From positions 67,436-131,435 of the forward strand of contig NZ_JAEEMU010000041.1 of assembly GCF_016283395.1 (NCBI RefSeq): a stretch of DNA of 64,000 nucleotides, in the 5' to 3' direction. Made by a program: the position numbers and the translations under genes. The notes under the pieces are model-generated. The model was not told the origin of the DNA and did no database searches. It saw only the letters and a program-made list of their open reading frames with translations. The first letter of the stretch is position 1, and every line of letters begins with the position of its first letter. The stretch is from Ruminococcus sp. (GTDB taxonomy: Bacteria > Bacillota_A > Clostridia > Oscillospirales > Ruminococcaceae). Shown in pieces: positions 24,912 through 33,789 of this stretch.

Positions 24912-27626
24912 TTACTTTACAAGTGCCATTACCTTCTCATATGCAGGCTTTGGCTGATAGCCGTTAGAGAAGAGAAGTGGATTCTGCTCTCTTCTCCAGC
25001 TTACGCTGTCCTGAGTACCCCAGATTGTAAGTGCAGGGATCTTATCAGCATTCTGCATAGCGAGCTTGAATATCTTCTCATAGAGATTTGCCTGCTCCTG
25101 AGTATTTGAGCAAGTGATATCGAGCTCAGTGATCTGTACCTCAAGACCTGTGCTGAGGAACTTCTTGAGAGCTGTCTCATAAGTATTAGCATCAGGATAA
25201 TTTGTAGCAAGATGTGACTGCATACCGATACCATCGATGTAGCCAAGCTGCTTGAGCTTCATAGCCATATTATAGATATCGTTTGTCTTTGCAGGAATAT
25301 ACTCGTTATAGTCGTTGAGATAGAGCTTGCAGCCTGCAGGAGCATACTGTCTTGCATACTTGAATGCGTTGATAACAAAACTGTCATCACCGTAAACTCT
25401 TACCCAGTTAGAATTGTTTGCAGGTCTCATTCCGCCGCCGTCATTGAGGAAGAGCTCGTTACATACATCGTATGAGTAAACATCAAGATTTGGATACTGC
25501 TGCTTAAGAGCTGCAAATGTATTCTTGATCATGCTCTCAAGACGCTGGTTCATGATATCCTTTGATACGTATGCACCGTTCTGTGAGAAGTTCTCACGGA
25601 AGAACCAATCAGGAGTCTGGCTGTACCAAACAAATGTATGACCACGGAGTGAGATACCGTTCTGCTCACAGAACTTCAGAGTCTGAGCAGCTCTGTTGAG
25701 AGAGATCTGAGTATTTACATTGTTGCCTCTCTGCTGACAAGCTGACTGATCAAGAATGCTGTCAGGCTTGAGTTCGTTCTCAGGAGTAATAGAATTATAA
25801 TGCTTCTTAATGAAGTCAGCACCGCTGTTAAGCTCGTTAGGGCTTACAGATGTACCGATCTTGAAGTAATTTGCAAATGCACCCTTGAGGCTGTCCTTTG
25901 AACCTGCATTGTTGTTCTGCTGCTGGTTGTTATTGTTGTTGTTATTGTTGTTGTTATTATTCTGGTTCCACTGATTATTGTTGTTCCAGTCGTTGTTTAC
26001 AACGCCGTTCCACTGATTATTGTTCTGGTTATTCCAGTCCCAACCCTGGTTCTGGTTCTGATTCCACTGATTGTTGTTCTGGTTATTCCAGTCCCAACCC
26101 TGGTTCTGGTTCTGATTCCACTGGTTGTTGTTCTGATTATTCCAATCCCAACCCTGGTTCTGGTTCTGATTCCACTGGTTGTTGTTCTGGTTGTTCCAGT
26201 CCCAACCCTGGTTCTGATTCCACTGGTTGTTGTTCTGATTGTTCCAATCCCAACCCTGGTTCTGGTTCTGATTCCACTGGTTGTTGTTCTGGTTCCAGTT
26301 ATTATTCTGATTATTCCAATCGTTGTTTACAACGCCGTTCCACTGGTTGTTATTCTGGTTATTCCAGTCCCAACCCTGGTTCTGCTGTCCCCAGTTATTC
26401 CAGTTGTTGTTCTGGTTCCACTGGTTGTTATTCTGGTTGTTCCAGTCCCAACCGTTATTCTGCTGTCCCCAGTTGTTCCAGTCATTGTTCTGATTCCACT
26501 GGTTATTATTGTTCCAGTCATTGTTTGCAACGCCGTTCCACTGGTTGTTGTTCTGGTTGTTCCAGTCCCAGCCGTTATTCTGCTGTCCCCAGTTGTTCCA
26601 ATCGTTATTCTGGTTCTGCTGTCCCCAGTTATTCCAGTCGTTATTCTGGTTCTGCTGTCCCCAGTTGTTCCAGTCGTTGTTCTGGTTCTGCTGGCCCCAG
26701 TTATTCCAGTCATTGTTCTGGTTCCACTGGTTGTTATTCTGGTTATTCCAGTCCCAACCCTGGTTCTGGTTCTGCTGTCCCCAGTTGTTCCAGTCGTTGT
26801 TCTGGTTCTGCTGGCCCCAGTTGTTCCAATCGTTATTCTGGTTTTGCTGCTGATTATTATTCTGGTTCCAGTCGTTGTTCTGCTGGCCGCCACCGCCGCC
26901 TGCACCTTCTGTAACAGTTACGCTCTTTACGTTAGCAGAACCGTTTGATCTGTAACCTTCGATATTGAGTGATACTTCGTAAAGTGTACCAGACATATCG
27001 AGACCAGCCTTTTCCCAAGCCTCGAAGTGCTTGGATACGTCGATAGTACCCTTCATGTAGTTTGTCTGATTGTTAGCTGAACCACTCTGTTTACGAACAC
27101 TCCAGTACTGTGGGAATGTTGCTGTACCGTCAAGTGATGGCTGATTATAACGCATTGACTTGCGGATATCGTATGTATTGCCGTTAAGAGTTACTGTACC
27201 CTTATTTTCTCCGTCATTTCCGGGTGGTCTCCAGTCGCCCCAGCCTTCTACGATATAGTATTCCATAAGAGGATTTCTTGTCCATCCGTAAACGCACATA
27301 TAAGAATTTCCTCTTGGTGTGTATTCTACATCATATGTGAGAACGATATTTCCGAAAGCCTTATAATTCTTCTTCTGGCTGTCGTAGTTCTTACCCATAC
27401 GTGCGAGGAAGTTCTCAATGTTGCTCCATGAGCAGGTGAAAGAACCTGCACCGGGATTCATTGATGCCTGTCCCTGACCGTTCTGGTTCCACATCTCGTA
27501 GTCGTATCCGCCGATATTACCTCTTGTCTGCTGGTCAGCAGCTGAAGCAACAGCAGGGATAGCAGCTGCGATCATCATTGTGGAAGCACCTGCGCCGATG
27601 ATCTTTTTGATCTTGCTAAGCTTCAA
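24912..27626 (-). CDS. xynA: Bifunctional endo-1,4-beta-xylanase: GH11, Asn/Gln/Trp-rich linker, GH10 (XynA type)
   Basis: 904 residues from a TTG at 27626, chosen because AAGGAG lies 7 bases ahead; the in-frame GTG at 27635 overlaps that site. Signal peptide (MKLSKIKKIIGAG to VASA, about 30), then a GH11 xylanase (about 33-242) with catalytic Glu122 (PLMEYYIVE) and Glu223 (NIEGYRSNG). The linker (about 246-570) is nearly all Asn, Gln, Trp, Asp and Gly (NNDWNNWGQQ). Next is a GH10 xylanase (575-904) with acid/base Glu724 (YDVCNEL) and nucleophile Glu834 (QITELDI). This matches the known XynA architecture of R. flavefaciens 17. It is secreted and cuts xylan backbones with two folds of differing specificity. 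Unlike most hydrolases of this organism it has no dockerin, so it is probably free or held by the linker. Confidence 0.97.
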   Translation of the reverse strand: MKLSKIKKIIGAGASTMMIAAAIPAVASAADQQTRGNIGGYDYEMWNQNGQGQASMNPGAGSFTCSWSNIENFLARMGKNYDSQKKNYKAFGNIVLTYDVEYTPRGNSYMCVYGWTRNPLMEYYIVEGWGDWRPPGNDGENKGTVTLNGNTYDIRKSMRYNQPSLDGTATFPQYWSVRKQSGSANNQTNYMKGTIDVSKHFEAWEKAGLDMSGTLYEVSLNIEGYRSNGSANVKSVTVTEGAGGGGGQQNNDWNQNNNQQQNQNNDWNNWGQQNQNNDWNNWGQQNQNQGWDWNNQNNNQWNQNNDWNNWGQQNQNNDWNNWGQQNQNNDWNNWGQQNQNNDWNNWGQQNNGWDWNNQNNNQWNGVANNDWNNNNQWNQNNDWNNWGQQNNGWDWNNQNNNQWNQNNNWNNWGQQNQGWDWNNQNNNQWNGVVNNDWNNQNNNWNQNNNQWNQNQNQGWDWNNQNNNQWNQNQGWDWNNQNNNQWNQNQNQGWDWNNQNNNQWNQNQNQGWDWNNQNNNQWNQNQNQGWDWNNQNNNQWNGVVNNDWNNNNQWNQNNNNNNNNNNNNQQQNNNAGSKDSLKGAFANYFKIGTSVSPNELNSGADFIKKHYNSITPENELKPDSILDQSACQQRGNNVNTQISLNRAAQTLKFCEQNGISLRGHTFVWYSQTPDWFFRENFSQNGAYVSKDIMNQRLESMIKNTFAALKQQYPNLDVYSYDVCNELFLNDGGGMRPANNSNWVRVYGDDSFVINAFKYARQYAPAGCKLYLNDYNEYIPAKTNDIYNMAMKLKQLGYIDGIGMQSHLATNYPDANTYETALKKFLSTGLEVQITELDITCSNTQEQANLYEKIFKLAMQNADKIPALTIWGTQDSVSWRREQNPLLFSNGYQPKPAYEKVMALVK
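25905..26890 (-). repeat. Tandem coding repeats of the xylanase linker
   Basis: Units encoding QNNDWNNWGQQN, NNNQWNQNQ and GWDWNNQNNNQWN recur many times with near-identical DNA, interrupted twice by NGVxNNDWNN. Trp every 3 to 7 residues in an Asn/Gln background is unusual for a linker. Array length is likely to vary between strains. The Cys/Ser/Tyr-rich open frame on the opposite strand is a mirror effect. Confidence 0.9.
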
Positions 27627-27717
27627 ATAAATCACTCCTTTGACTTAGTAAAAAATGGATTAAGCAATTGGATTAGTAATACTCCCAGTATATTTTGCTG
27701 TTTTTATTTCTAACTTA

Positions 27718-27746
27718 ATTATATTCATTCATTTCACCAGTCACAA
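27718..27746 (-). promoter_or_regulatory. Probable sigma-A promoter of xynA
   Basis: Minus strand: TTGTGA (27746-27741), a 17-base spacer and TATAAT (27723-27718), leaving a leader of about 85 bases. The rest of 27627-27971 is A+T-rich with no other recognisable element. Confidence 0.5.
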
Positions 27747-27971
27747 GTCATTTTTTGCTCTTGTTTTTTAAATCAGTCAAATATTGCGAATTTTTAAAAA
27801 TCATATTTCCCTAAAAATAGCCGTAAAGCACCATATGCCTTTAAAACGACAGCAATTTATGGAGCCTGTCTTTATGCAAAAATTGTTGTATTTATTATAT
27901 GCAATATGTTATATATAAATTGCATAATGTTATATATCATATGCCATGTCAATCATTTTTGCTGTGAAAAC

Positions 27972-29453
27972 TTACTCATTTGCCGTTTCAACAACAGAGC
28001 CTTCGGGAATAGTCAGCAAAGCTCCGATAAACAGCGGGATACGTGTTTCTCTGTCATATATACAGTAAACGAAAGGTCTTGTAAGATATACCTCCTTAGG
28101 CGGCATACCGCTTCCTGCCAGACCACCCGTAACAGCAGCTGCTGTAGCCTTTGTTCCTTTTTCATTGACATCAAGCGTTGTCTTGTGCTTGACGTAGTGC
28201 AGCCATGTCGGCACAGGTGCTGATGTAAGACCTGTGAAATTGGCTGTTTCTTCAAATGCACCTTCCATTCCCATTGCTTTCAGTTCTTCTTTAAGGTCGT
28301 TTTCATATTCCAGAGTATATTTCGGCATTGATGTGAGCGCGACCTCACATTTATTCTCTCCCTGAGCAAGAAGTGCGTCAAGTTTTTCATTTGTCAGGCT
28401 CTTGATATAATCATGTATATCTATATCCTCATGCGGCAGAAGAGCTGCATATCCGATATTCTTGTCCTTATAGTCTTTTATAAATCCGTCCGTATCATCA
28501 TCACCTATATAATCAGCCCCGCACGTCATGAATTTACAGGTCTGGTCTGTTCCGAAAACATCTGTAAACTCCCAGTTGCTGACCTGATACCTCATATAAT
28601 CGTTCGCCCATTCCGCATCAAGAACTACGGCATTGATGATAAAAAATACTTCATTCGGATCTATTTCGTCAATTATTTCAGGGATATAGTGTCTTGTATT
28701 TTCGTCTACCCATTCATTTACATTTTTAAGGGTATTACCGTTAAATGGCGACAGATAGTAATCCGCATCGTAGTAATTCAAATTTGTCTGTATAAATTCG
28801 GGAACCGGTATGATCAAACTCGGATCATCTCTTACCCATACGGAATTTGCAGTTTCTATCACCGATCTATTGCTCGAACCGACCTTTTTCCTGAACAGAT
28901 ACAGATATTCATTCAGTTCTTCAATAGGAACTCCGCCGAGCACCTGCTCCATTTGCTCAAGTGTTTCGCCTCTTGCTCCATTTGTAGTCATTGCAAGAGA
29001 CTGCATTACGGAATAAGGTGATATAAATATATTTTCATTTTTGCCATCATCTATCGCTTTCAGAAGCTCAGTTGCGAATTTGCGCTGACCTGCTGCAAAT
29101 TTATCGTCCGCTGCCATTCCTTTGACCTCAGATTTTGCTATACCAGAGCAAAGGTTACGTGAAACAGACAGTTTTTGCTCAGGCGCATCTTTTATCAGCA
29201 TCTTTCTCATCTGACAGAGATCAAAGACATCATATGAACCGTCACCGTTTACATCTCCGTTGTCAGCGTTTTTAAGCTCGCCCTTTCCGCCCAGCCAACG
29301 CTGATACATTACAATATCAGAAATATTGAAAACTCTGTCATCATTTACATCTCCATTGCCGACTATATCCTGTGCGGAAATGCCTGCCGAGGCAAATGCC
29401 GGCAGCGTCATGCCTAATGCGAGTATAGCTGCAATTATTCTTGAACATCTCAT
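27972..29453 (-). CDS. Secreted serpin (serine protease inhibitor) with N-terminal dockerin
   Basis: 493 residues from the ATG at 29453 (AAGGAGG 8 bases upstream; the frame is open further up but without a ribosome site). Signal peptide ILALGMTLPAFASAG, then a dockerin (about 31-88; DVNDDRVFNISD and DVNGDGSYDVFD) and a full serpin fold (about 115-490) with NIFISPYSVMQSLAM and the C-terminal RPFVYCIYD. The reactive-centre hinge NEKGTKATAAAVTGG has the small residues needed for loop insertion, so it should inhibit. Counting from the hinge puts P1-P1' near Gly-Ser, which suggests elastase- or subtilisin-like targets. It would protect the cellulosome from proteases. A second dockerin serpin lies directly upstream. 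Confidence 0.95.
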   Translation of the reverse strand: MRCSRIIAAILALGMTLPAFASAGISAQDIVGNGDVNDDRVFNISDIVMYQRWLGGKGELKNADNGDVNGDGSYDVFDLCQMRKMLIKDAPEQKLSVSRNLCSGIAKSEVKGMAADDKFAAGQRKFATELLKAIDDGKNENIFISPYSVMQSLAMTTNGARGETLEQMEQVLGGVPIEELNEYLYLFRKKVGSSNRSVIETANSVWVRDDPSLIIPVPEFIQTNLNYYDADYYLSPFNGNTLKNVNEWVDENTRHYIPEIIDEIDPNEVFFIINAVVLDAEWANDYMRYQVSNWEFTDVFGTDQTCKFMTCGADYIGDDDTDGFIKDYKDKNIGYAALLPHEDIDIHDYIKSLTNEKLDALLAQGENKCEVALTSMPKYTLEYENDLKEELKAMGMEGAFEETANFTGLTSAPVPTWLHYVKHKTTLDVNEKGTKATAAAVTGGLAGSGMPPKEVYLTRPFVYCIYDRETRIPLFIGALLTIPEGSVVETANE

Positions 29454-29523
29454 TGGTTTTTCCTCCTTTATCAGTAAGCCGCCATTGTTGACGGCTTGTA
29501 TTACATCGGTCACTATAAGCATA

Positions 29524-29556
29524 AAAGCTCTCCTGCCATAAAGACAGAAGAGCTTT
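29524..29556 (-). terminator. Hairpin between the two serpin genes
   Basis: Thirteen paired positions (two G-U) around a TTTAT loop, followed on the minus strand by TTTTATGC. It would end the upstream serpin transcript, so the two serpins may be separate units or share a partly read-through mRNA. Confidence 0.65.
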
Positions 29557-29567
29557 CAGCAGTTGCA

Positions 29568-31493
29568 TTACTTTTCTTCAAGCTGTGTAGCCGCACCAAT
29601 AAACAGCGGTACATTGTTCTTATCAACTATCATATAAACAAAAGGTCTGTTAAGGTAGATATATACCTCTTTCTTCTGGATAGGAGCAGCTGCACCCAGT
29701 CCCATTATTACAGCTGTTGCAGCAGCAGCCTTTGTACCCTTTTCGGTAACTTCGATCTTTGTCTTATGGAGAACATCATCAATGTATAAAGGAAGTGCTC
29801 CTTCGACAGAGAGATCATTTATCTTTGAAAAGTCAGCCTTTGATGAATCGAATGCTGTTTCCATTCCAAGCTTCGGAAGTATATCCTTCAGCTTCTTTTC
29901 GTAATTATACTTGAACTTAGGTATCATTACATAAAGGTCTATAGTTGAAGGATCAGCGTATTCCTTTAATCCTTCGGCAAGTGCTTCACCGTCAAGGTCC
30001 TTCACGTAGCTTTCAAAATCAACGTCCTTATGAGGAAGTATGCCTACGAAGCTGTAATCACCATTCTGATAAGGCTTCTTGAAAGCATCGGCATTGCCGA
30101 GGTCATAATAAAAGCTTTCCATACTGTTCATTTCCTGAATAGGATGCTTGTCACCGTTCAGGTCGGTGAATTCGCCGTCTTGTGTGCTGAGATAGGGGCT
30201 CATCCATTCTGCTTCAAAATACAGGGTATTCAGCAGAAGCATAGCTGTATTTTCCTTTATGTTTTCCCTTTTGATAAGATTTGGTATCATGCCCTTTGTA
30301 TTCTTGTTTACCCAGCTGTTTATGTCCTTGACTATTTTGTCCTCATTTCCCTTAAACTTGCACTTGTACATCTCAGAGTTATAGTACTTGCTATTTGTTT
30401 CAAGGAACTCGTCATATACCTTGAATGTAGGATCGTCCCTGAACCATATAGAGTTTGCAAGGTATACCTTTTCCTTCTCCTCATCAGGCAATCCCTTGAC
30501 ATAATATGCCATATACTCGTTTATCTCATCAAGAGTAAGACCGTTTCCGAGCACCTTTTCCATTTCCTTCTTTGTTTCGCCCTCAGCTCCGTTTGCAGTC
30601 ATTGCCAGAGCTGTTGAAATGGAAAGCGGAGACAAAAGAAGATTTTCACTGTCATTCTCAGGGTCAAAGCACTTTTTCAGAAGATCAACACCGAATTTCA
30701 TTTCTGCAGCAGCAAATTTTTCGTCAGTCTTTACGCCCTCCTCAGCCTTTACGCTTACAGTATTGTCAAGGCGCACACTTCCGATATTTGAAGCTCCGTT
30801 GAACTCCTTTGCACTTCCGAGAACGAAATCCGTTACCTGTCTGAGGTCCTCTTCGGTTATCTCGGTATCCATGTCGATATCCGCATTAAGGAACTGCACT
30901 TCGCTCAGCTTATACGAAAGATTTCCTGCGATATACTTCTTGTATGTAACAATGTCAAATGAGTCTATAACTCCGTCATCGTTTATATCGCCGTAGATAT
31001 GCTCATTGGGATCCTTTATGGATACTATCTGGCTTACATAGTATTTATCGCTTCTTCCCCATGAACCATATCTGCTTGTATCTGTCATATCATCATATTT
31101 TTTCCTTGCAGCGAATTTGATGTTGACTCTGTCCTCACGTTTGAGCGTACTTGCCAATTCATGGTTATCAGCCTCATAAACCCTTGCAGACTCTTCATAA
31201 TCATCACTGTTCAGCACTATCTCTTTATGAAATGAATATTCATACCAGTTGCTTCCAGTTGAAGGTATAAGGTCAATGGTTATAATCCCGGAAAAATTAT
31301 GAACGTCATAGATATACGCATCAAGAAACTCATATTCATACATTTGAGTTTCCTCGTTGTAGCTAACGCTGGAGTAGCTTTCCTCTGCGTGTACAATCGG
31401 CGGCGGTGGGAACACCCCTCCCGAATAGCTTAACAGCAATGCAGTGCCAACAATGCCTGCTGCCAATCGTTTCATTTTTTTAGTTCTGCCCAT
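29568..31493 (-). CDS. Secreted serpin with an extra N-terminal module and internal dockerin
   Basis: 641 residues from the ATG at 31493 (GAGGAGTG 6 bases upstream; an in-frame ATG at 31529 lacks a site). Signal peptide (RLAAGIVGTALLLS to VHAEE), an unrecognised beta-rich module of about 115 residues (about 35-150), a dockerin (about 165-225; DINDDGVIDSFD, and a less regular DIDMDTEITEED), then a serpin domain (about 260-640). The hinge TEKGTKAAAATAVIMG is fully inhibitory in type; the predicted P1 region Leu-Gly-Ala again suggests small-residue or elastase-like proteases. The serpin parts of the two neighbours are clearly related, but their N-terminal halves differ, so duplication was followed by module shuffling. 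Confidence 0.95.
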   Translation of the reverse strand: MGRTKKMKRLAAGIVGTALLLSYSGGVFPPPPIVHAEESYSSVSYNEETQMYEYEFLDAYIYDVHNFSGIITIDLIPSTGSNWYEYSFHKEIVLNSDDYEESARVYEADNHELASTLKREDRVNIKFAARKKYDDMTDTSRYGSWGRSDKYYVSQIVSIKDPNEHIYGDINDDGVIDSFDIVTYKKYIAGNLSYKLSEVQFLNADIDMDTEITEEDLRQVTDFVLGSAKEFNGASNIGSVRLDNTVSVKAEEGVKTDEKFAAAEMKFGVDLLKKCFDPENDSENLLLSPLSISTALAMTANGAEGETKKEMEKVLGNGLTLDEINEYMAYYVKGLPDEEKEKVYLANSIWFRDDPTFKVYDEFLETNSKYYNSEMYKCKFKGNEDKIVKDINSWVNKNTKGMIPNLIKRENIKENTAMLLLNTLYFEAEWMSPYLSTQDGEFTDLNGDKHPIQEMNSMESFYYDLGNADAFKKPYQNGDYSFVGILPHKDVDFESYVKDLDGEALAEGLKEYADPSTIDLYVMIPKFKYNYEKKLKDILPKLGMETAFDSSKADFSKINDLSVEGALPLYIDDVLHKTKIEVTEKGTKAAAATAVIMGLGAAAPIQKKEVYIYLNRPFVYMIVDKNNVPLFIGAATQLEEK

Positions 31494-31595
31494 AATAAAC
31501 ACTCCTCTCATGTCGTATGGATATAACAATCCATGTTACAATTATAACATTATATACCATAAATGTCAACAATAAATGTGAATTTTAATACACAA

Positions 31596-31642
31596 AAACA
31601 GACCTGCAAACGAAGCATTAAGCTTCGTATTTACAGGTCTGT
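31596..31642 (-). terminator. Strong terminator of the sigma/anti-sigma/dockerin operon
   Basis: A long, slightly interrupted stem (AACAGACCTG..CGAAGC / GCTTCG..CAGGTCTGTT) with a 5-base loop, followed on the minus strand by TTTTTGTG. Confidence 0.85.
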
Positions 31643-31677
31643 TCATTATTAACTATATCATGTTTTATATTGCTGAC

Positions 31678-33282
31678 TTAACCACCAAGTCCGAGGAGCT
31701 CTTTCTGTACCTGAAGAGCATCGTTAACGGTTATTCCGTTGCCTGTCTCGTAAAGATCAGCATTAAACTTTCCTTTGTCTGTAAGTTCATATTTATCAGG
31801 GTTTGCCTGTGACTGCATTATATATACAACGTCGCCCATATCCATGCCGCCGTCGAGATTTGCGTCACCGTTTCTTTCAATGTCTATATCGTTGAGAAGT
31901 GCAAAGCTGCTTGTGTATTCCTGTGAGATATTGAATTCTTCATTGGCATTCTTGTTGAAGATATCATCGTTTTTGAGCATCATATAGCACTCCATAAGGA
32001 GCATATCATATGTATCGCCGTACTTGCCGTCGCCGTTTACATCGCACTTAGTCTTGAAATACTCATACTGTCTCTCTCTTAATTCATTTTCTTCATCAGT
32101 AAAGCCTTCTGTATCATGCCAGTCAGGGAGGAATGTACATCTTACTCTCCACATTGCGATGTCATAATCGTATATGTCAAGCTTTCCGTCAAAGTTGAGG
32201 TCAGGCTCTTCCATCTTGCCGTCCTCGATATCCTTACAGTACTTCTTGAAGTCATTACTGAACTTAGTCTTGTCGAAGTTGCCGAAGTACTCGATGTTTT
32301 CGCCTGTTCTTGCAGCAAATACAAATGCAGCATTTATATCATAATTTGAAGCACCCTCGTAGAACTTTTCATAGTATTCGGTAAGGAAGTATTCAGTGTC
32401 AAGAGGATTGTCAAGGAGATAGCTGTAAGCCATGTAGCGTCCGCTGAACTGTCCGCCGTAAGGTCCGAGCTTGCTGAATACATCAGCACATCTCTTTACT
32501 GTTGCCTCAGGAAGTTCTATGATATCAAAAGTACACGGTCTCCAGCTTTCGCCGCCCTGTATAGTTGGATTGCTTGCATAGAACTCGCCTTCATCGCCTT
32601 CTTTCCAGTTGATAACGCCGTCTACCAGATTCTGATATTTTGCGTAAAGCGCAGTATCATTAAAGAGCAGGTTTTCAAGGAATATCTCATAGTCTACGCA
32701 GTCCTTAATATCAAATACGCCGTCGCCGTTGACATCAGGTGAGATATCACCGTCCTTGACCATATCAGCAAAGAAGCCGTAGCCCGTTCCGTAGTATCTC
32801 ATGTATGTCTTTAAATTCATTGTAAAATAATATGAATTCGGGTGTACCTCATAGCCGTCTGCTATCGTTTGTTCATGGATTTTCTGAATTTCCTCGCTGG
32901 GCGGAAGTTCTTCATAGTTATCCATATTGAATACAGAAGTATCCAGAGGCTTTGTCATTAAATAATACTTTAACATGAGTAGTGCATCACTAAACCATGT
33001 TACAGATCCGTCATGGTCATAATCAGCATAACGCTCTATTCTTTCCTTTGTAGCATCATCTACGATATATCCGTCTGTATAAGCAAACAGCTTATAGCAG
33101 TCATCTATATCGAATTTACCGTCTCCGTTCAGATCTGTCTCGCCCTGTGCTACCTGAGCGATGATCTCCTTATCAAATGAGTTCTGTGAATACAGCCTGT
33201 AATTGTCATTAGCTGAAGCTTCCATAGGCATAGCTGATAATGCGGTAATAAATGATAATGCAAATGCAGATAGTTTTTTCAT
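31678..33282 (-). CDS. Secreted protein with many EF-hand/dockerin-like calcium loops, C-terminal dockerin
   Basis: 534 residues from the ATG at 33282, which has an ideal AAAGGAGC site 6 bases ahead and a signal peptide (MKKLSAFALSFITALSAM to EASA). At least five isolated dockerin-type loops are spread along the chain (DLNGDGKFDIDD, DYDHDGSVTW, DVNGDGVFDIKD, DLNFDGKLDIYD, DVNGDGKYGD). A proper C-terminal dockerin follows (DANLDGGMDMGD and the NGITVND loop, ending QVQKELLGLGG). No catalytic domain was recognised; a calcium-dependent structural or binding role is inferred. The frame is open upstream into the anti-sigma-like gene without a stop, so a fused form is possible. Confidence 0.75.
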   Translation of the reverse strand: MKKLSAFALSFITALSAMPMEASANDNYRLYSQNSFDKEIIAQVAQGETDLNGDGKFDIDDCYKLFAYTDGYIVDDATKERIERYADYDHDGSVTWFSDALLMLKYYLMTKPLDTSVFNMDNYEELPPSEEIQKIHEQTIADGYEVHPNSYYFTMNLKTYMRYYGTGYGFFADMVKDGDISPDVNGDGVFDIKDCVDYEIFLENLLFNDTALYAKYQNLVDGVINWKEGDEGEFYASNPTIQGGESWRPCTFDIIELPEATVKRCADVFSKLGPYGGQFSGRYMAYSYLLDNPLDTEYFLTEYYEKFYEGASNYDINAAFVFAARTGENIEYFGNFDKTKFSNDFKKYCKDIEDGKMEEPDLNFDGKLDIYDYDIAMWRVRCTFLPDWHDTEGFTDEENELRERQYEYFKTKCDVNGDGKYGDTYDMLLMECYMMLKNDDIFNKNANEEFNISQEYTSSFALLNDIDIERNGDANLDGGMDMGDVVYIMQSQANPDKYELTDKGKFNADLYETGNGITVNDALQVQKELLGLGG

Positions 33283-33789
33283 TTCTAAGCTCCTTTCGTC
33301 ACCGGGTGCGATAATTGAGGCATCCGAATTGGCATTTGGTTTTGAGCTGCCATTGTTAAGTGAAGGATCCTTTATTAGTACTGTTGAAACCTTAGCATTG
33401 GCAGATGAATTCTGTGAAGCTGCGGTAACAGTGGATTTGCCGCTGTCCTTTACAGCTGTATTTGTAGTTCCGGCTCCATTCTTTTCAGGTGAAGCTGTCG
33501 TATGGGGCGAACTCGTATGTATTGCAGTATCCTCTTCCACCGGCTGCGTTGTAGTGACCTGCTGATCTGTGACAGTTTCCGTCACTATTATCTCATCATC
33601 ATTCGGAAGGATAGGCTGATTATTTTTCATAAGATCATGAACTGCGAATACACAAATAATAATGGCTGCACAAAGACACGAAACAGTACATGATATGTTT
33701 TTGATACGACGAGCCCGCTTTCTTTTGCTTTCAATTATTGCATCGCCTTTTTCAAAGACACTTGCAATAGTTTCTTCATAGCTTTTCAT
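33283..33789 (-). CDS. Membrane anti-sigma-factor-like protein, in frame with the next gene
   Basis: 169 residues from the ATG at 33789 (AAGGAGGG 8 bases ahead). Its 5' end overlaps the 3' end of the ECF sigma gene by 14 bases, the usual sign of a sigma/anti-sigma pair. A basic cytoplasmic segment (1-31) leads into one transmembrane helix (about 32-50) and a Ser/Thr-rich outer part. There is no zinc-finger HxxxCxxC motif and no RsgI-type sequence I can name, so the role comes from context. No stop codon separates it from the secreted dockerin protein; residue 170 would be that protein's start Met. Either the two are translated as one membrane-anchored fusion or a frame change at the junction is missing from this copy. 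Confidence 0.65.

Noticed and set aside
25898..26914. Cys/Ser/Tyr-rich 338-codon plus-strand frame that looks like a Cys-rich repeat protein
   Set aside because: It is the opposite strand of the xylanase Asn/Gln/Trp linker; its periodicity is explained by that gene.
27627..27635. GTG start for the xylanase
   Set aside because: The GTG lies inside the AAAGGAGTG ribosome site; the TTG at 27626 has correct spacing and gives a normal signal peptide.
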